Source: Shinella lacus
Lineage (GTDB): Bacteria > Pseudomonadota > Alphaproteobacteria > Rhizobiales > Rhizobiaceae
Direction: 5' to 3'
Assembly (NCBI RefSeq): GCF_010994755.1
Contig: NZ_WHSB02000003.1
Coordinates: 620,001-684,000 of the forward strand
Length of the DNA: 64,000 nt
Within the stretch, counting starts at the first letter, position 1, and the number at the start of each line of letters is the position of its first letter. The position numbers and the translations under genes were made by a program. Positions 25,604 to 33,594 of the stretch are shown here, piece by piece. The notes beneath the pieces were generated by a model. It had not been told where the DNA came from. It did not search any database and worked only from the letters and a program-made list of their open reading frames with translations.

Positions 25604-26640
25604 TTCGCCAGACCAGCCTTTTCAATGGCATCGGCAAGCTGCTCGATGCCCTCGATCGTGCGGATCGTGGGGTTCATCGCCTGTGCGTCCATATCGAAGA
25701 CATGGTTGTTCTTCACTGCCGGCATCAGGCTTGCCACCGGGTCCGTCTTCAGGAAGTCGAGCTTTGCCTCGAGGCTGTCGAGCGGATAGCGGCGGCGTTC
25801 CATCGAGCCGGCCACGATGATCGTCGGACCCGACTTGGCGATCGTTTCCCAGCCCACCATCGGCCATTCGTCATCGGTCTTGATGATGTTGTCGATGCCC
25901 AATGCCGACATGATGTAGCCGGGCGCACCGTTCTTGCCCGCGACATAGGGATCGGAATCAGCCGCGCTGGAGAACCAGAACACGGCCGACAACTTGCCAT
26001 CCGCAGCCGCGACTTTTGCGCGGGCGGCCGCCTCGCGCGCCTTCAGTTCGGCAACGACCTCTTCGCCCTTGTCCTGCACGTTGTAGATCTGCGCCAGTTC
26101 GCGCACTTCCTGATAGACGAGGTCCATCGTGAAGACCTGATGGCGCACGCCGTCGCTTGCTGCGCTGTTCTCCTTGCCGACGCAGTCGGAAGGGGACGTG
26201 TAGACCGGAATGCCGAGCTCCTCGAACTGTTCCGGCTTGGCGACCACGCCTTCCGGGCCGATCTGCCATTGGAACTGGACCGTGACGATATCCGGCTTCT
26301 TGCCGAGCACGCTCTCGAAGCTCGGGTCATTGTCCGCAAGGCGGTCGATCTTGGCGTTGACCTCTTCATAGCCCTTCAGAACGGGGCCGACCCAGAGCGC
26401 AGTGCCGACCACGCGGTCGGCAAGACCCAGCATGTAGAGGATTTCGGTCGAGCTCTGGCCGACCGAGACGGTTTGCGTCGGCGCTTTCTGGAACGTGACC
26501 GGACGGCCGCAATTCTGCAGCGTCAGCGGATACTGCGTCTCGGCAGCCGCAGCGGTGTAGGCTGAAAGCAGAAGCGCCGTAGAGCCGGCGACGAGCGAGA
26601 GCAGCGATGCGGACCGCGCGGCCGCAGAAAACAGGGTCAT
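25600..26640 (-). CDS. ABC transporter substrate-binding protein, BtuF/FhuD type
   Basis: This encodes 346 residues. A signal peptide of about 33 residues ends near AYTAAAAE. The mature part has the cluster-A binding-protein fold (RVVGTALWVG, then SFESVLGKKPDIVTV and GPTIIVAGSMERRRYPLD). ATG 26640 follows GGGAGAAATAC. It is the first large gene downstream of a cobalamin riboswitch and so probably binds cobalamin or a corrinoid, although sequence alone would also allow a siderophore. Confidence 0.9.
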   Translation of the reverse strand: MTLFSAAARSASLLSLVAGSTALLLSAYTAAAAETQYPLTLQNCGRPVTFQKAPTQTVSVGQSSTEILYMLGLADRVVGTALWVGPVLKGYEEVNAKIDRLADNDPSFESVLGKKPDIVTVQFQWQIGPEGVVAKPEQFEELGIPVYTSPSDCVGKENSAASDGVRHQVFTMDLVYQEVRELAQIYNVQDKGEEVVAELKAREAAARAKVAAADGKLSAVFWFSSAADSDPYVAGKNGAPGYIMSALGIDNIIKTDDEWPMVGWETIAKSGPTIIVAGSMERRRYPLDSLEAKLDFLKTDPVASLMPAVKNNHVFDMDAQAMNPTIRTIEGIEQLADAIEKAGLAK

Positions 26641-26673
26641 GTATTTCTCCCGGATGAATGAAAGCGTGCGGCC

Positions 26674-26760
26674 TCAGCCGACGCGCCGAAGGGGGCGGAT
26701 CGATCGCGGGCGGGAGAAAACGAGGGAAGGTCTGCCGGGTGCGGCAGTCAGATTCGTCAT
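26674..26760 (-). CDS. Possible 28-residue leader peptide downstream of the riboswitch
   Basis: ATG 26760 is preceded by GGAACGGAGACGTT and opens a 28-codon frame beginning MTNLTAAPGRP and ending in an Arg-rich segment before TGA at 26674. It sits between the riboswitch and the binding-protein gene. The composition is unremarkable, and it may simply be non-coding leader. Confidence 0.25.
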   Translation of the reverse strand: MTNLTAAPGRPSLVFSRPRSIRPLRRVG

Positions 26761-26799
26761 AACGTCTCCGTTCCGGGCATCCCCGCCCGTGACTTGGAT

Positions 26800-27015
26800 T
26801 GTTGCTATGACGGCAGGTCTCCTGGCTCACGGATATCTGCTGCCCGTCTGCCTTCCCGCGGAAAACCGCAGTGGCATGACGCGAAAACGCGTCCCAAGGA
26901 CAGGCGGCAATCCGCCTACAGTTGCGGGGGCAGCCACGGAATGGGTCCCTGTTGGGTCGTCCGTACCGTGTTCCCTATTAATCCCCTGGGAGTCATCCTT
27001 CAGGGAACCGTCATC
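26800..27015 (-). ncRNA. Cobalamin (B12) riboswitch
   Basis: The minus strand carries the B12 box AGCCAGGAGACCTGCCGTCA (26808-26827). Upstream lie the conserved core segments GCCCCCGCAACTGTAGGCGG and ATGCCACTG, and flanking paired stems including GGTTCCC with GGGAAC. The element precedes a BtuFCD-type operon whose expression should fall when adenosylcobalamin is bound. Confidence 0.95.
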
Positions 27016-27053
27016 CCATCCTTAGTCCCCGGCAGTCGGCAGCGTCAAGGCGC

Positions 27054-27908
27054 TCAGCTCTCGAAATCCCCGAAGACGTCCTGAAGGCGGGTCAGCGTAT
27101 CGACGCGCTCGCTCACCGCCTCGCCCATCACGACGATGATGTTGGAGAGCATCAGGTCCATGACGGCGGTCATGGTGGCCGCGCCATCCCACAGCGGCCC
27201 GTGCGAGCCCGGAACGATGAGGCAGATGTCGGAAACCTCCGGCCCCCAGGGGCAGAACTCGTCTGTCAGGAGCACGACCTTAACGCCCGCGCGACGTGCC
27301 TCCAGCGCCAGAGGTCGCGCCTTGGCGGCAAAGCGGCGCACGTCATGCAGGAACAACAGCCGTCCTTCGACGGAGCCGTCCAGCAGTTCGGAATAGGTGC
27401 CGTTCAGCCCGTCGACGAACTGCACGCGCGGCCGCGTATAGGACAACTGGCTTGCAAAATACTGCGCGATGCCGCGCACGTTCTGGTAGGCGGCGACATA
27501 GATTTCTGTCGCGCCGACCAGCGCGTCGATCGTCTGCTGCCATTCCGGCGCATTGGTGATCTCGTAGATCTGGCCGAGATTGTCGATCTGCTGCTGGATG
27601 AGGCCGGCGAGAAGTTTGCCTTCCTTGCGGTCCTGCTCCAGCCGGTCGACCTGGCCTTTGACCTGCCAGGCGGGGTTTGAACTGCCGCGGCGCAACTCCC
27701 CCTTCAGCTCGTCGAGACCGTCGAAACCCATGCGGCGCAGATACCGTCCGACGGTCATCGGCGAAAGCTCCAGCCGCTGCGCGATGGAGCGCGCCGTCTC
27801 GAAGGGTAGATCGGCGATATTGCGCTCGATATAGTTGGCGATCAGCTTGTCGGATTTGGACCGCCTGAGGTCATCGGACTGAACGAGCTTCAGAATGCGT
27901 TTCGACAC
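27054..27908 (-). CDS. RpiR-family transcriptional regulator
   Basis: This encodes 284 residues. The N-terminal HTH_6 domain (KLIANYIERNIADLPF, then IAQRLELSPMTVGRYLRRMGFDG) is followed by a SIS sugar-phosphate-binding-like domain (about residues 110-280, AAYQNVRGIAQYFASQL and KVVLLTDEFCPWGPEVSD). GTG 27908 is chosen because GGGGGAGG lies 6 bases upstream. The longer frame to 27959 would run through an intrinsic terminator. It lies just downstream of the polyamine-type binding-protein gene and probably regulates it and the divergent transporter operon. Confidence 0.9.
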   Translation of the reverse strand: MSKRILKLVQSDDLRRSKSDKLIANYIERNIADLPFETARSIAQRLELSPMTVGRYLRRMGFDGLDELKGELRRGSSNPAWQVKGQVDRLEQDRKEGKLLAGLIQQQIDNLGQIYEITNAPEWQQTIDALVGATEIYVAAYQNVRGIAQYFASQLSYTRPRVQFVDGLNGTYSELLDGSVEGRLLFLHDVRRFAAKARPLALEARRAGVKVVLLTDEFCPWGPEVSDICLIVPGSHGPLWDGAATMTAVMDLMLSNIIVVMGEAVSERVDTLTRLQDVFGDFES

Positions 27909-27919
27909 GTCGCCCTCCC

Positions 27920-27950
27920 CCAAAGAGACCGCCCGTCCGGAGACGGGCGG
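27920..27950 (-). terminator. Intrinsic terminator after the polyamine-type binding-protein gene
   Basis: CCGCCCGTC (27929-27937) pairs perfectly with GACGGGCGG (27942-27950) around a 4-base loop, and TCTCTTTG follows on the minus strand. It lies 13 bases beyond the upstream stop and directly before the ribosome binding site of the rpiR-type gene. Confidence 0.75.
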
Positions 27951-27963
27951 GATAGTCACGCCT

Positions 27964-29034
27964 TTACTGCGCCGTCTTCACCCGCGTCCAGACACGGTCT
28001 AGCTGGCGAAGCGCCGGGCCGAGATCCTCGAAGATCTGGAGACGCGCCATGGTCTCGGCCGGCGGATTGATCTCCTTGCTATTCTTGATCTTTTCCGGGG
28101 TCAATTCCCGCGCCGGCACGTTGGCCGTGCCGTTGGTCTGCTGCGAGACGTTGAGCGCCGCGATCTCCGGCCGCGTGTAGAACTGGAGGAATTTGACGGC
28201 GTTCTCCTTGTTCGGCGCGCTCTTCAGCACGCAGACATCCTCCTGGTACATGGTGCCGCCTTCTTCCGGGATCACGTAGCCGAGGTCCTTCTCGTCGGCG
28301 AAGACGTCGACCATGGCGCCGACGAAGAAATGGCCGGCCGCGACGTCGCCGGATTGCACCATCGGCCGCGTGTCATAGGTGAAGGCCGCGACATAGGGTT
28401 TCATCGCAATGATCGTCTCCGCCGCCTGCTGCAATTCGGCCGGATCGGTGGAGTTGATCTTGTGGCCGTTCAGCATGAGGCCGACGGCGAGCACCTCACG
28501 CATGTCGTCGAGCAGGGTGAATTTCAGCCCCTTGGCCTTCACCGTCTCGATCAGGTCCTTCCAGCCGGTGATATCCTTGCCGAGGATCGTGCGGTCATAG
28601 AAGATGCCGACCGAGCCCCAGGCATAAGGCAGGCAATATTCGCCCTTCGGGTCGCTTTTCGCGCGCAGGAAGGCAGGGTCGATGTTCTTGAAACCCTCAT
28701 AGGTGTTGATGTCGGTCTTTTCGAGCAGGTCCAGCTTGGCCATGATGTCGTGCATGTGCACGGACGGGAAGACGATGTCGTAACCCGTCGCACCACCCTG
28801 GATTTTTGCCAGCATCTCCTCGTTGGAGGAGTAGGTCGAGAGGTTGACCTTGATCTGGGTCTCCTCCTCGAACTTCTTCAAAACCTCCGGATTGATGTAT
28901 TCGCCCCAGTTGTAGATGTTGAGCTCGGCGGCACTTGCTACGCCCGCCATGGCCACGAGGGCGGCAAGCGAGAGAGCGGTCTGGCGCGTCCATGCGCGAA
29001 GGCCGGATGCGCCGGCGTTGGAAATTTTGATCAT
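27964..29034 (-). CDS. Extracellular solute-binding protein, PotD/PotF type
   Basis: This encodes 356 residues. A twin-Arg-free signal peptide ends near VASAAE. The mature part begins LNIYNWGEYINPEVLKKFEEE, the hallmark of spermidine/putrescine-binding proteins, with YDIVFPSVHMHDIM and KGEYCLPYAWGSVGIFYD downstream. ATG 29034 follows AGGAGACTATCG. It diverges from the ATPase/permease operon across a 162-base region. The true ligand may be a polyamine or another amino compound. Confidence 0.93.
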   Translation of the reverse strand: MIKISNAGASGLRAWTRQTALSLAALVAMAGVASAAELNIYNWGEYINPEVLKKFEEETQIKVNLSTYSSNEEMLAKIQGGATGYDIVFPSVHMHDIMAKLDLLEKTDINTYEGFKNIDPAFLRAKSDPKGEYCLPYAWGSVGIFYDRTILGKDITGWKDLIETVKAKGLKFTLLDDMREVLAVGLMLNGHKINSTDPAELQQAAETIIAMKPYVAAFTYDTRPMVQSGDVAAGHFFVGAMVDVFADEKDLGYVIPEEGGTMYQEDVCVLKSAPNKENAVKFLQFYTRPEIAALNVSQQTNGTANVPARELTPEKIKNSKEINPPAETMARLQIFEDLGPALRQLDRVWTRVKTAQ

Positions 29035-29166
29035 CGATAGTCTCCTCTGGTGGTTGGCCCGTCGTGGCCGCGGCGCTTTCCTTTGCGCCGCCTGTTCCTG
29101 TCCCGGCTTCTTTCGGCCGTTGACTTGGATGAACAAATGGTATCCAGATATCTAAATCGCACAAGC

Positions 29167-29180
29167 GTTATTTTTATAAC
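29167..29180. promoter_or_regulatory. Inverted repeat in the divergent transporter promoter
   Basis: GTTATTTTTATAAC is a 5-base perfect inverted repeat with a 4-base spacer, lying 16 bases before the ATPase start in an AT-rich island. It could be the operator for the neighbouring RpiR-type regulator; this is inference from position and symmetry. Confidence 0.4.
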
Positions 29181-29196
29181 ATAATGGGGAACGACG

Positions 29197-30279
29197 ATGC
29201 GAGATTCCATAGTCCGCCTGGAAAAGGCGGCGAAGGCCTTTGCCACGCCCGAAGGCCAGACCGTGACGGCGCTCGATGCGATCGACCTCGATGTCAGCCG
29301 CAACGAATTCCTGACGCTGCTCGGCCCTTCCGGCTGCGGCAAGACCACGCTGCTCCAGGCGATCAGCGGTTTCGTCGAGCTCGATGCCGGGCGCATCCTG
29401 ATCGACGACGAGGACATCACCGACCGGCCGCCCTATCGCCGCCCGGTCAATACGGTCTTCCAGAACTACGCGCTCTTCCCGCACATGACGGTCGGCGAAA
29501 ACACCGCCTACGCGCTGGAGGTGGCCGGTGTCGCCAGGCCCGAGCGGGCAAACCGGGTCGCCGACGCATTGCGAATGGTCGGCCTCGAAGGCATGGAGGG
29601 CCGCAAGCCGCGCCAGCTTTCCGGCGGCCAGCAGCAGCGCGTGGCGCTCGCCCGCGCGATTATCGCCCGCCCGAAGCTGCTGCTGCTCGACGAACCGCTC
29701 TCTGCGCTGGACAAGAACCTGCGCCAGGCCATGCAGATCGAGCTGAAGACGCTCCAGCACGAACTCGGCATCTCCTTCATCTTCGTGACGCACGACCAGC
29801 AGGAGGCGCTGACCATGTCGGACCGGGTGGCTGTGCTGTCCGGCGGCCGCATCCAGCAGCTCGATACGCCGCGCGCCATCTACGACCAGCCGAAGAACAG
29901 TTTTGTTGCCACCTTCGTCGGTGCCAGCAATCTCTTCGAGGGCGAGGCGGTCGGCGGACAGTTGCTGACGACGGACGGCCTCTCCATTTCGCATGCCAAG
30001 GCGCAAACCACAGGCACGGCGACCGCCCTCATCCGCCCCGAACAGTTCTTCCTCGCTGAGCAAGGCGACAGCGCGCCGAGCCTCGACGTCGATCTCGAAC
30101 AGATCGTCTTCGTCGGCTCCACCTTCGAATTGTTCGGCCGCACCGCGACCGGCCGGCGGGTGATCGCCGAAATCCCGGCGACACGCCGCAACCTCGTCGG
30201 CGAAATCGAGCAGTCACGCCGCGCGCGCCTCTCCTATGATCCGGCCGCCGTCCACCTCATCCCGGCGGAGGCCGCCTGA
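29197..30279 (+). CDS. potA: Polyamine-type ABC transporter ATP-binding protein (PotA-like)
   Basis: This encodes 360 residues. Walker A is [16 protein letters not shown], the signature [15 protein letters not shown] and Walker [14 protein letters not shown]. The C-terminal TOBE regulatory region includes [14 protein letters not shown] 29197 is preceded by GGGGA. It is the first gene of an operon with two permeases and a P1-family peptidase, and it energises uptake of the ligand bound by the divergent PotD-like protein. Confidence 0.95.
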   Translation: MRDSIVRLEKAAKAFATPEGQTVTALDAIDLDVSRNEFLTLLGPSGCGKTTLLQAISGFVELDAGRILIDDEDITDRPPYRRPVNTVFQNYALFPHMTVGENTAYALEVAGVARPERANRVADALRMVGLEGMEGRKPRQLSGGQQQRVALARAIIARPKLLLLDEPLSALDKNLRQAMQIELKTLQHELGISFIFVTHDQQEALTMSDRVAVLSGGRIQQLDTPRAIYDQPKNSFVATFVGASNLFEGEAVGGQLLTTDGLSISHAKAQTTGTATALIRPEQFFLAEQGDSAPSLDVDLEQIVFVGSTFELFGRTATGRRVIAEIPATRRNLVGEIEQSRRARLSYDPAAVHLIPAEAA

Positions 30280-30280
30280 C

Positions 30281-31183
30281 ATGTCGTCGATCGCCTTTCG
30301 CCGCCGCGCCCAACTCGGCCTGCTTCTCGGGCCGGTCTCGCTGTTCCTTGCCGTCTTCTTCCTCGGTCCGCTCGCCATCATGATCGTGACGAGCTTTCTG
30401 GCGCCCGGCCTCTACGGCGGGGTGGAATGGACCTGGTATCGGCACAATTACGGCCGCATCCTCGGTTTCGCCGACCCGATGTTCGAGGATTTCGATCCGG
30501 TCTATATCGCGATCTTCCTGCGCTCGCTGAAGATCTCGGCACTCACCGTCGTCGCCACGCTTATCGTCTGCTACCCGGCCGCCTTCTGCATCAGCCGGCT
30601 TTCCGAGCGCTGGAAGAATTTCTGCCTGTTCCTCATCACCCTGCCCTTCTTCACCAGCCTGATCGTGCGGCTGTTCATCTGGGTGCTGATCCTGCGCCAG
30701 ACCGGCCTCGTCAACGCGGTGCTGCTCAACACCGGCGTCATCGCCCGGCCGCTGGAGCTGATCTATACGGACGGCGCGATCATTCTCGGCATGGTCTATA
30801 TCTTCATCCCGTTCATGTTCATGCCGGTCTATGCCAGTGTCGAAAAGCTCGACTGGACGCTGGTGCGCGCCTCGCTCGATCTCGGCGCCGGGCCGATCCG
30901 CACGTTCCTGCGTATCATCCTACCGCTGACGGCGCCCGGCATTGCCGGCGGTGCGGTGATCGTCTTCATTCCCGCGCTCGGCAATTTCGTCGTGCCGGCC
31001 ATCCTTGGCGGCGCCAAGGTCATGATGCTCGGCAACCTCATCGAGCAGCAGTTCCTCGCGGCGCGCAACTGGCCCTTCGGCTCGGCGCTTGCCATGATGG
31101 TGATGTGCGTGATGCTGGTGCTGCTTTTCGCCTATGTCATCGTGTCCGGCCGCCGCGGCATTGATGCCGCGACCGGGCGGTGA
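30281..31183 (+). CDS. potB: Polyamine-type ABC transporter permease (PotB-like)
   Basis: This encodes 300 residues with six predicted helices. It starts FRRRAQLGLLLGPVSLFLAVFFLGPLAIM and has the EAA-type loop RASLDLGAGPIRTFLRIILP. ATG 30281 follows the ATPase stop by one base and has GGCGGAGG upstream. Confidence 0.94.
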   Translation: MSSIAFRRRAQLGLLLGPVSLFLAVFFLGPLAIMIVTSFLAPGLYGGVEWTWYRHNYGRILGFADPMFEDFDPVYIAIFLRSLKISALTVVATLIVCYPAAFCISRLSERWKNFCLFLITLPFFTSLIVRLFIWVLILRQTGLVNAVLLNTGVIARPLELIYTDGAIILGMVYIFIPFMFMPVYASVEKLDWTLVRASLDLGAGPIRTFLRIILPLTAPGIAGGAVIVFIPALGNFVVPAILGGAKVMMLGNLIEQQFLAARNWPFGSALAMMVMCVMLVLLFAYVIVSGRRGIDAATGR

Positions 31184-31195
31184 GGGAGACCGGCC

Positions 31196-32026
31196 ATGAA
31201 GATCATCGCCTCCCTCGCCCGCGGCAGCCTCATCGGCTACACCGCGCTCTTCTTCGCCTTCATCTACATCCCGCTGGTGCTGATCGCGGTCTATTCGTTC
31301 AATTCCAATCCGGTCAACATGATGACCTGGACCGGCTTCACCACCGAATGGTACGCTCAGGTCCTCGGCTTCAAGACGGCGGTTTCGGAAAGCGCGCTCT
31401 ATATCGAATCGACCGACCAGCTCGTTCAGGCCGTCTGGAACAGCCTGATGATCGCCGCCTCCACCACCACCATCGCCACCGTGCTCGGCACGGCGATCGC
31501 CATCGCGCTTTACCGCTTCGATTTCTTCGGACGGCGTTTCTACCGCGTCGTCATGTTCATGCCGATGCTGATGCCCGATATCGTGCTCGGCATCGCGCTG
31601 CTGATCTTCTTCGTCAATGCCGGCGTCAACCTGGGCCTGAAGACGATCATCATCGGCCAGTGCACCTTCCTGATCTCCTACGTCTTCATCGTCGTCTCCG
31701 CCCGGCTTGCCGGGATGGACCGCACGCTTGAACACGCCTCCGCCGATCTCGGCGCGAACGAATGGACGACGTTTCGCAGGGTGGTGTTCCCGCAGCTCCT
31801 GCCCGGCATCGTCGGCGGCGCGCTGCTCGCCTTCATCATCTCGATGGACGACCTGGTCATCACCTACTTCATCGCCGGCGTCGATGTGACGACGCTGCCG
31901 ATGTTCATCTTCGCCATGCTTCGGCGCGGCATCAAGCCGGAGATCAACGCCATCGCTGTGATGATGCTGACCTTCTCCTTCGTCGTCGCCTCGCTCGGCC
32001 TCTACCTTCGCTCCCGGCAGAAATGA
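31196..32026 (+). CDS. potC: Polyamine-type ABC transporter permease (PotC-like)
   Basis: This encodes 276 residues with six helices. Motifs include FIYIPLVLIAVYSFN, RFYRVVMFMPMLMPDIVLGIALL and the EAA loop HASADLGANEWTTFRRVVFPQ. It partners with the PotB-like permease. The stop overlaps the start of the downstream peptidase. Confidence 0.94.
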   Translation: MKIIASLARGSLIGYTALFFAFIYIPLVLIAVYSFNSNPVNMMTWTGFTTEWYAQVLGFKTAVSESALYIESTDQLVQAVWNSLMIAASTTTIATVLGTAIAIALYRFDFFGRRFYRVVMFMPMLMPDIVLGIALLIFFVNAGVNLGLKTIIIGQCTFLISYVFIVVSARLAGMDRTLEHASADLGANEWTTFRRVVFPQLLPGIVGGALLAFIISMDDLVITYFIAGVDVTTLPMFIFAMLRRGIKPEINAIAVMMLTFSFVVASLGLYLRSRQK

Positions 32027-33144
32027 CCATGACCCAGACAAAACCTCGCGCCCGCGAACTCGGCCTGCCCTTCACCGCCCGCACAGGCCCCTTCAACGCC
32101 ATCACGGATGTCGAGGGCGTCGCCGTCGGCTTCCGCACCATTGTCGAAGAGACCCCGCGCCCCGGCCGCAAGCTGCCGGTGCGCACCGGCGTTACCGCCA
32201 TCCTGTCCCATGCCGACAGCGAAACGCCCGTGCCCGTCTATGCCGGCGTGCACCGCTTCAACGGCAATGGCGAGATGACCGGCACCCACTGGATCGAGGA
32301 CGGCGGCACGTTCCTGGGGCCGGTGATGATCACCAACACCCACGGCGTCGGCATCACCCATCACGCGACGACCCGCTGGATGCTGGAACGTTACACGTCG
32401 ACCTACGAGGTCAGTGATTTCCTCTGGCTGATGCCCGTCATCGCCGAAACCTATGACGGCGTGCTGAACGACATCAACGGCATGCCGGTAACGGAAGCGG
32501 ACGTGCGCGCGGCGCTGGAAAACCTGTCCCGCGGCCCCGTCTCGGAAGGCAATTGCGGCGGCGGCACCGGCATGATCACTTATGGCTTCAAGGGTGGCAC
32601 CGGCACTGCCTCCCGCGTCGTCACCGTCGGCGACCGGGACTACACGATCGGCACGCTGGTGCAAGCCAACCACGGCCAGCGCGACTGGCTGACGATCTGC
32701 GGCGTCCCCGTCGGCAAACACCTGCAGGACAACACACCGCAAAGCCAGCTCAAGGAGCGCGGCTCGATCATCGTCGTCATCGCCACTGACCTGCCGATGG
32801 CGCCCCACCAGTTGAAACGCCTCGCGCGGCGCGCCGCCATCGGCATCGGCCGCAACGGCACGCCGGGCGGCAACAATTCCGGCGACATCTTCCTCGCCTT
32901 TTCCACCGCCAACCCACAGCCGATGGCGCATCGCGCGCCCGCCCTGCTCGACCTGGCGATGGTCAACGACGAGCATCTCGACCCGGTCTATCTGGCGGCG
33001 GTGGAGAGTGTGGAGGAAGCTGTGGTCAACGCCATGCTGGCGGCGGAAGACAGCGGCGGCACACCGCATGACCGTTTCCGCATCGACGCAATCAAGCACG
33101 ACCAGCTCATCGCCGTCATGCAGCAATACGACCGGTACCTTTAG
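32023..33144 (+). CDS. P1-family N-terminal-nucleophile aminopeptidase (DmpA/BapA type)
   Basis: This encodes 373 residues. The family is made as a precursor that cuts itself; here the expected cleavage and nucleophile site is GGNN/SGDIFLAFST with Ser286, and the glycine-rich region EGNCGGGTGM is present. DmpA releases N-terminal D- or L-residues and BapA acts on beta-amino peptides. ATG 32023 overlaps the permease stop as ATGA, so it is part of the transporter operon and probably processes the imported compound in the cytoplasm or periplasm. No signal peptide is seen. A second ATG two codons later is possible. Confidence 0.92.
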   Translation: MTMTQTKPRARELGLPFTARTGPFNAITDVEGVAVGFRTIVEETPRPGRKLPVRTGVTAILSHADSETPVPVYAGVHRFNGNGEMTGTHWIEDGGTFLGPVMITNTHGVGITHHATTRWMLERYTSTYEVSDFLWLMPVIAETYDGVLNDINGMPVTEADVRAALENLSRGPVSEGNCGGGTGMITYGFKGGTGTASRVVTVGDRDYTIGTLVQANHGQRDWLTICGVPVGKHLQDNTPQSQLKERGSIIVVIATDLPMAPHQLKRLARRAAIGIGRNGTPGGNNSGDIFLAFSTANPQPMAHRAPALLDLAMVNDEHLDPVYLAAVESVEEAVVNAMLAAEDSGGTPHDRFRIDAIKHDQLIAVMQQYDRYL

Positions 33145-33162
33145 GCACCGGCCTGGTCGATA

Positions 33163-33528
33163 TCAGTTGGCCGTCCCGTCCGGCGTGATGCTCTGGCTGT
33201 CGCCACCGCTGCCGGATTGCGAAGTCGGATCGCGTTCCGTCGGAACCGTCTCGCTGCCGCCGGGAACGGTATTGTCGATCGTATCCTGCGTCGACGTGCC
33301 GTTCGAGGTGGAGGACGTCTGCTCGGTGTCGACCGTCGGATCGACCCGCTCACCCCAAATCTCGACACCGCCCCATACCAGGACGGCAAGCGCAAGGCTG
33401 ATGCCGAGCACCTTCAGCATCGGTTTGCCGAGGCGGCCCTGGCGGGTTTCCTGCGCCGCATAATTCTTGCGGGCGGGATCGTGGGTGCGGGTCAGCGGAT
33501 CGCCGCGTTCGTCTTGCTGATGGGTCAT
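33163..33528 (-). CDS. Small single-helix membrane protein of unknown function
   Basis: This encodes 121 residues. A charged N-terminal 37 residues lead into one membrane helix (VLGISLALAVLVWGGVEIW). The remaining 60 residues are rich in Ser, Thr, Asp and Gly and probably disordered in the periplasm. I do not recognise a family. ATG 33528 has GGGAG upstream. Similar small proteins are common and uncharacterised in Rhizobiaceae. Confidence 0.7.
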   Translation of the reverse strand: MTHQQDERGDPLTRTHDPARKNYAAQETRQGRLGKPMLKVLGISLALAVLVWGGVEIWGERVDPTVDTEQTSSTSNGTSTQDTIDNTVPGGSETVPTERDPTSQSGSGGDSQSITPDGTAN

Positions 33529-33594
33529 GGCAGCACTCCCTGCTTTTCGCGTCAGGGAAGGAACTTGCGGTGAAGACGAAAGTTCCCGCCGTCT

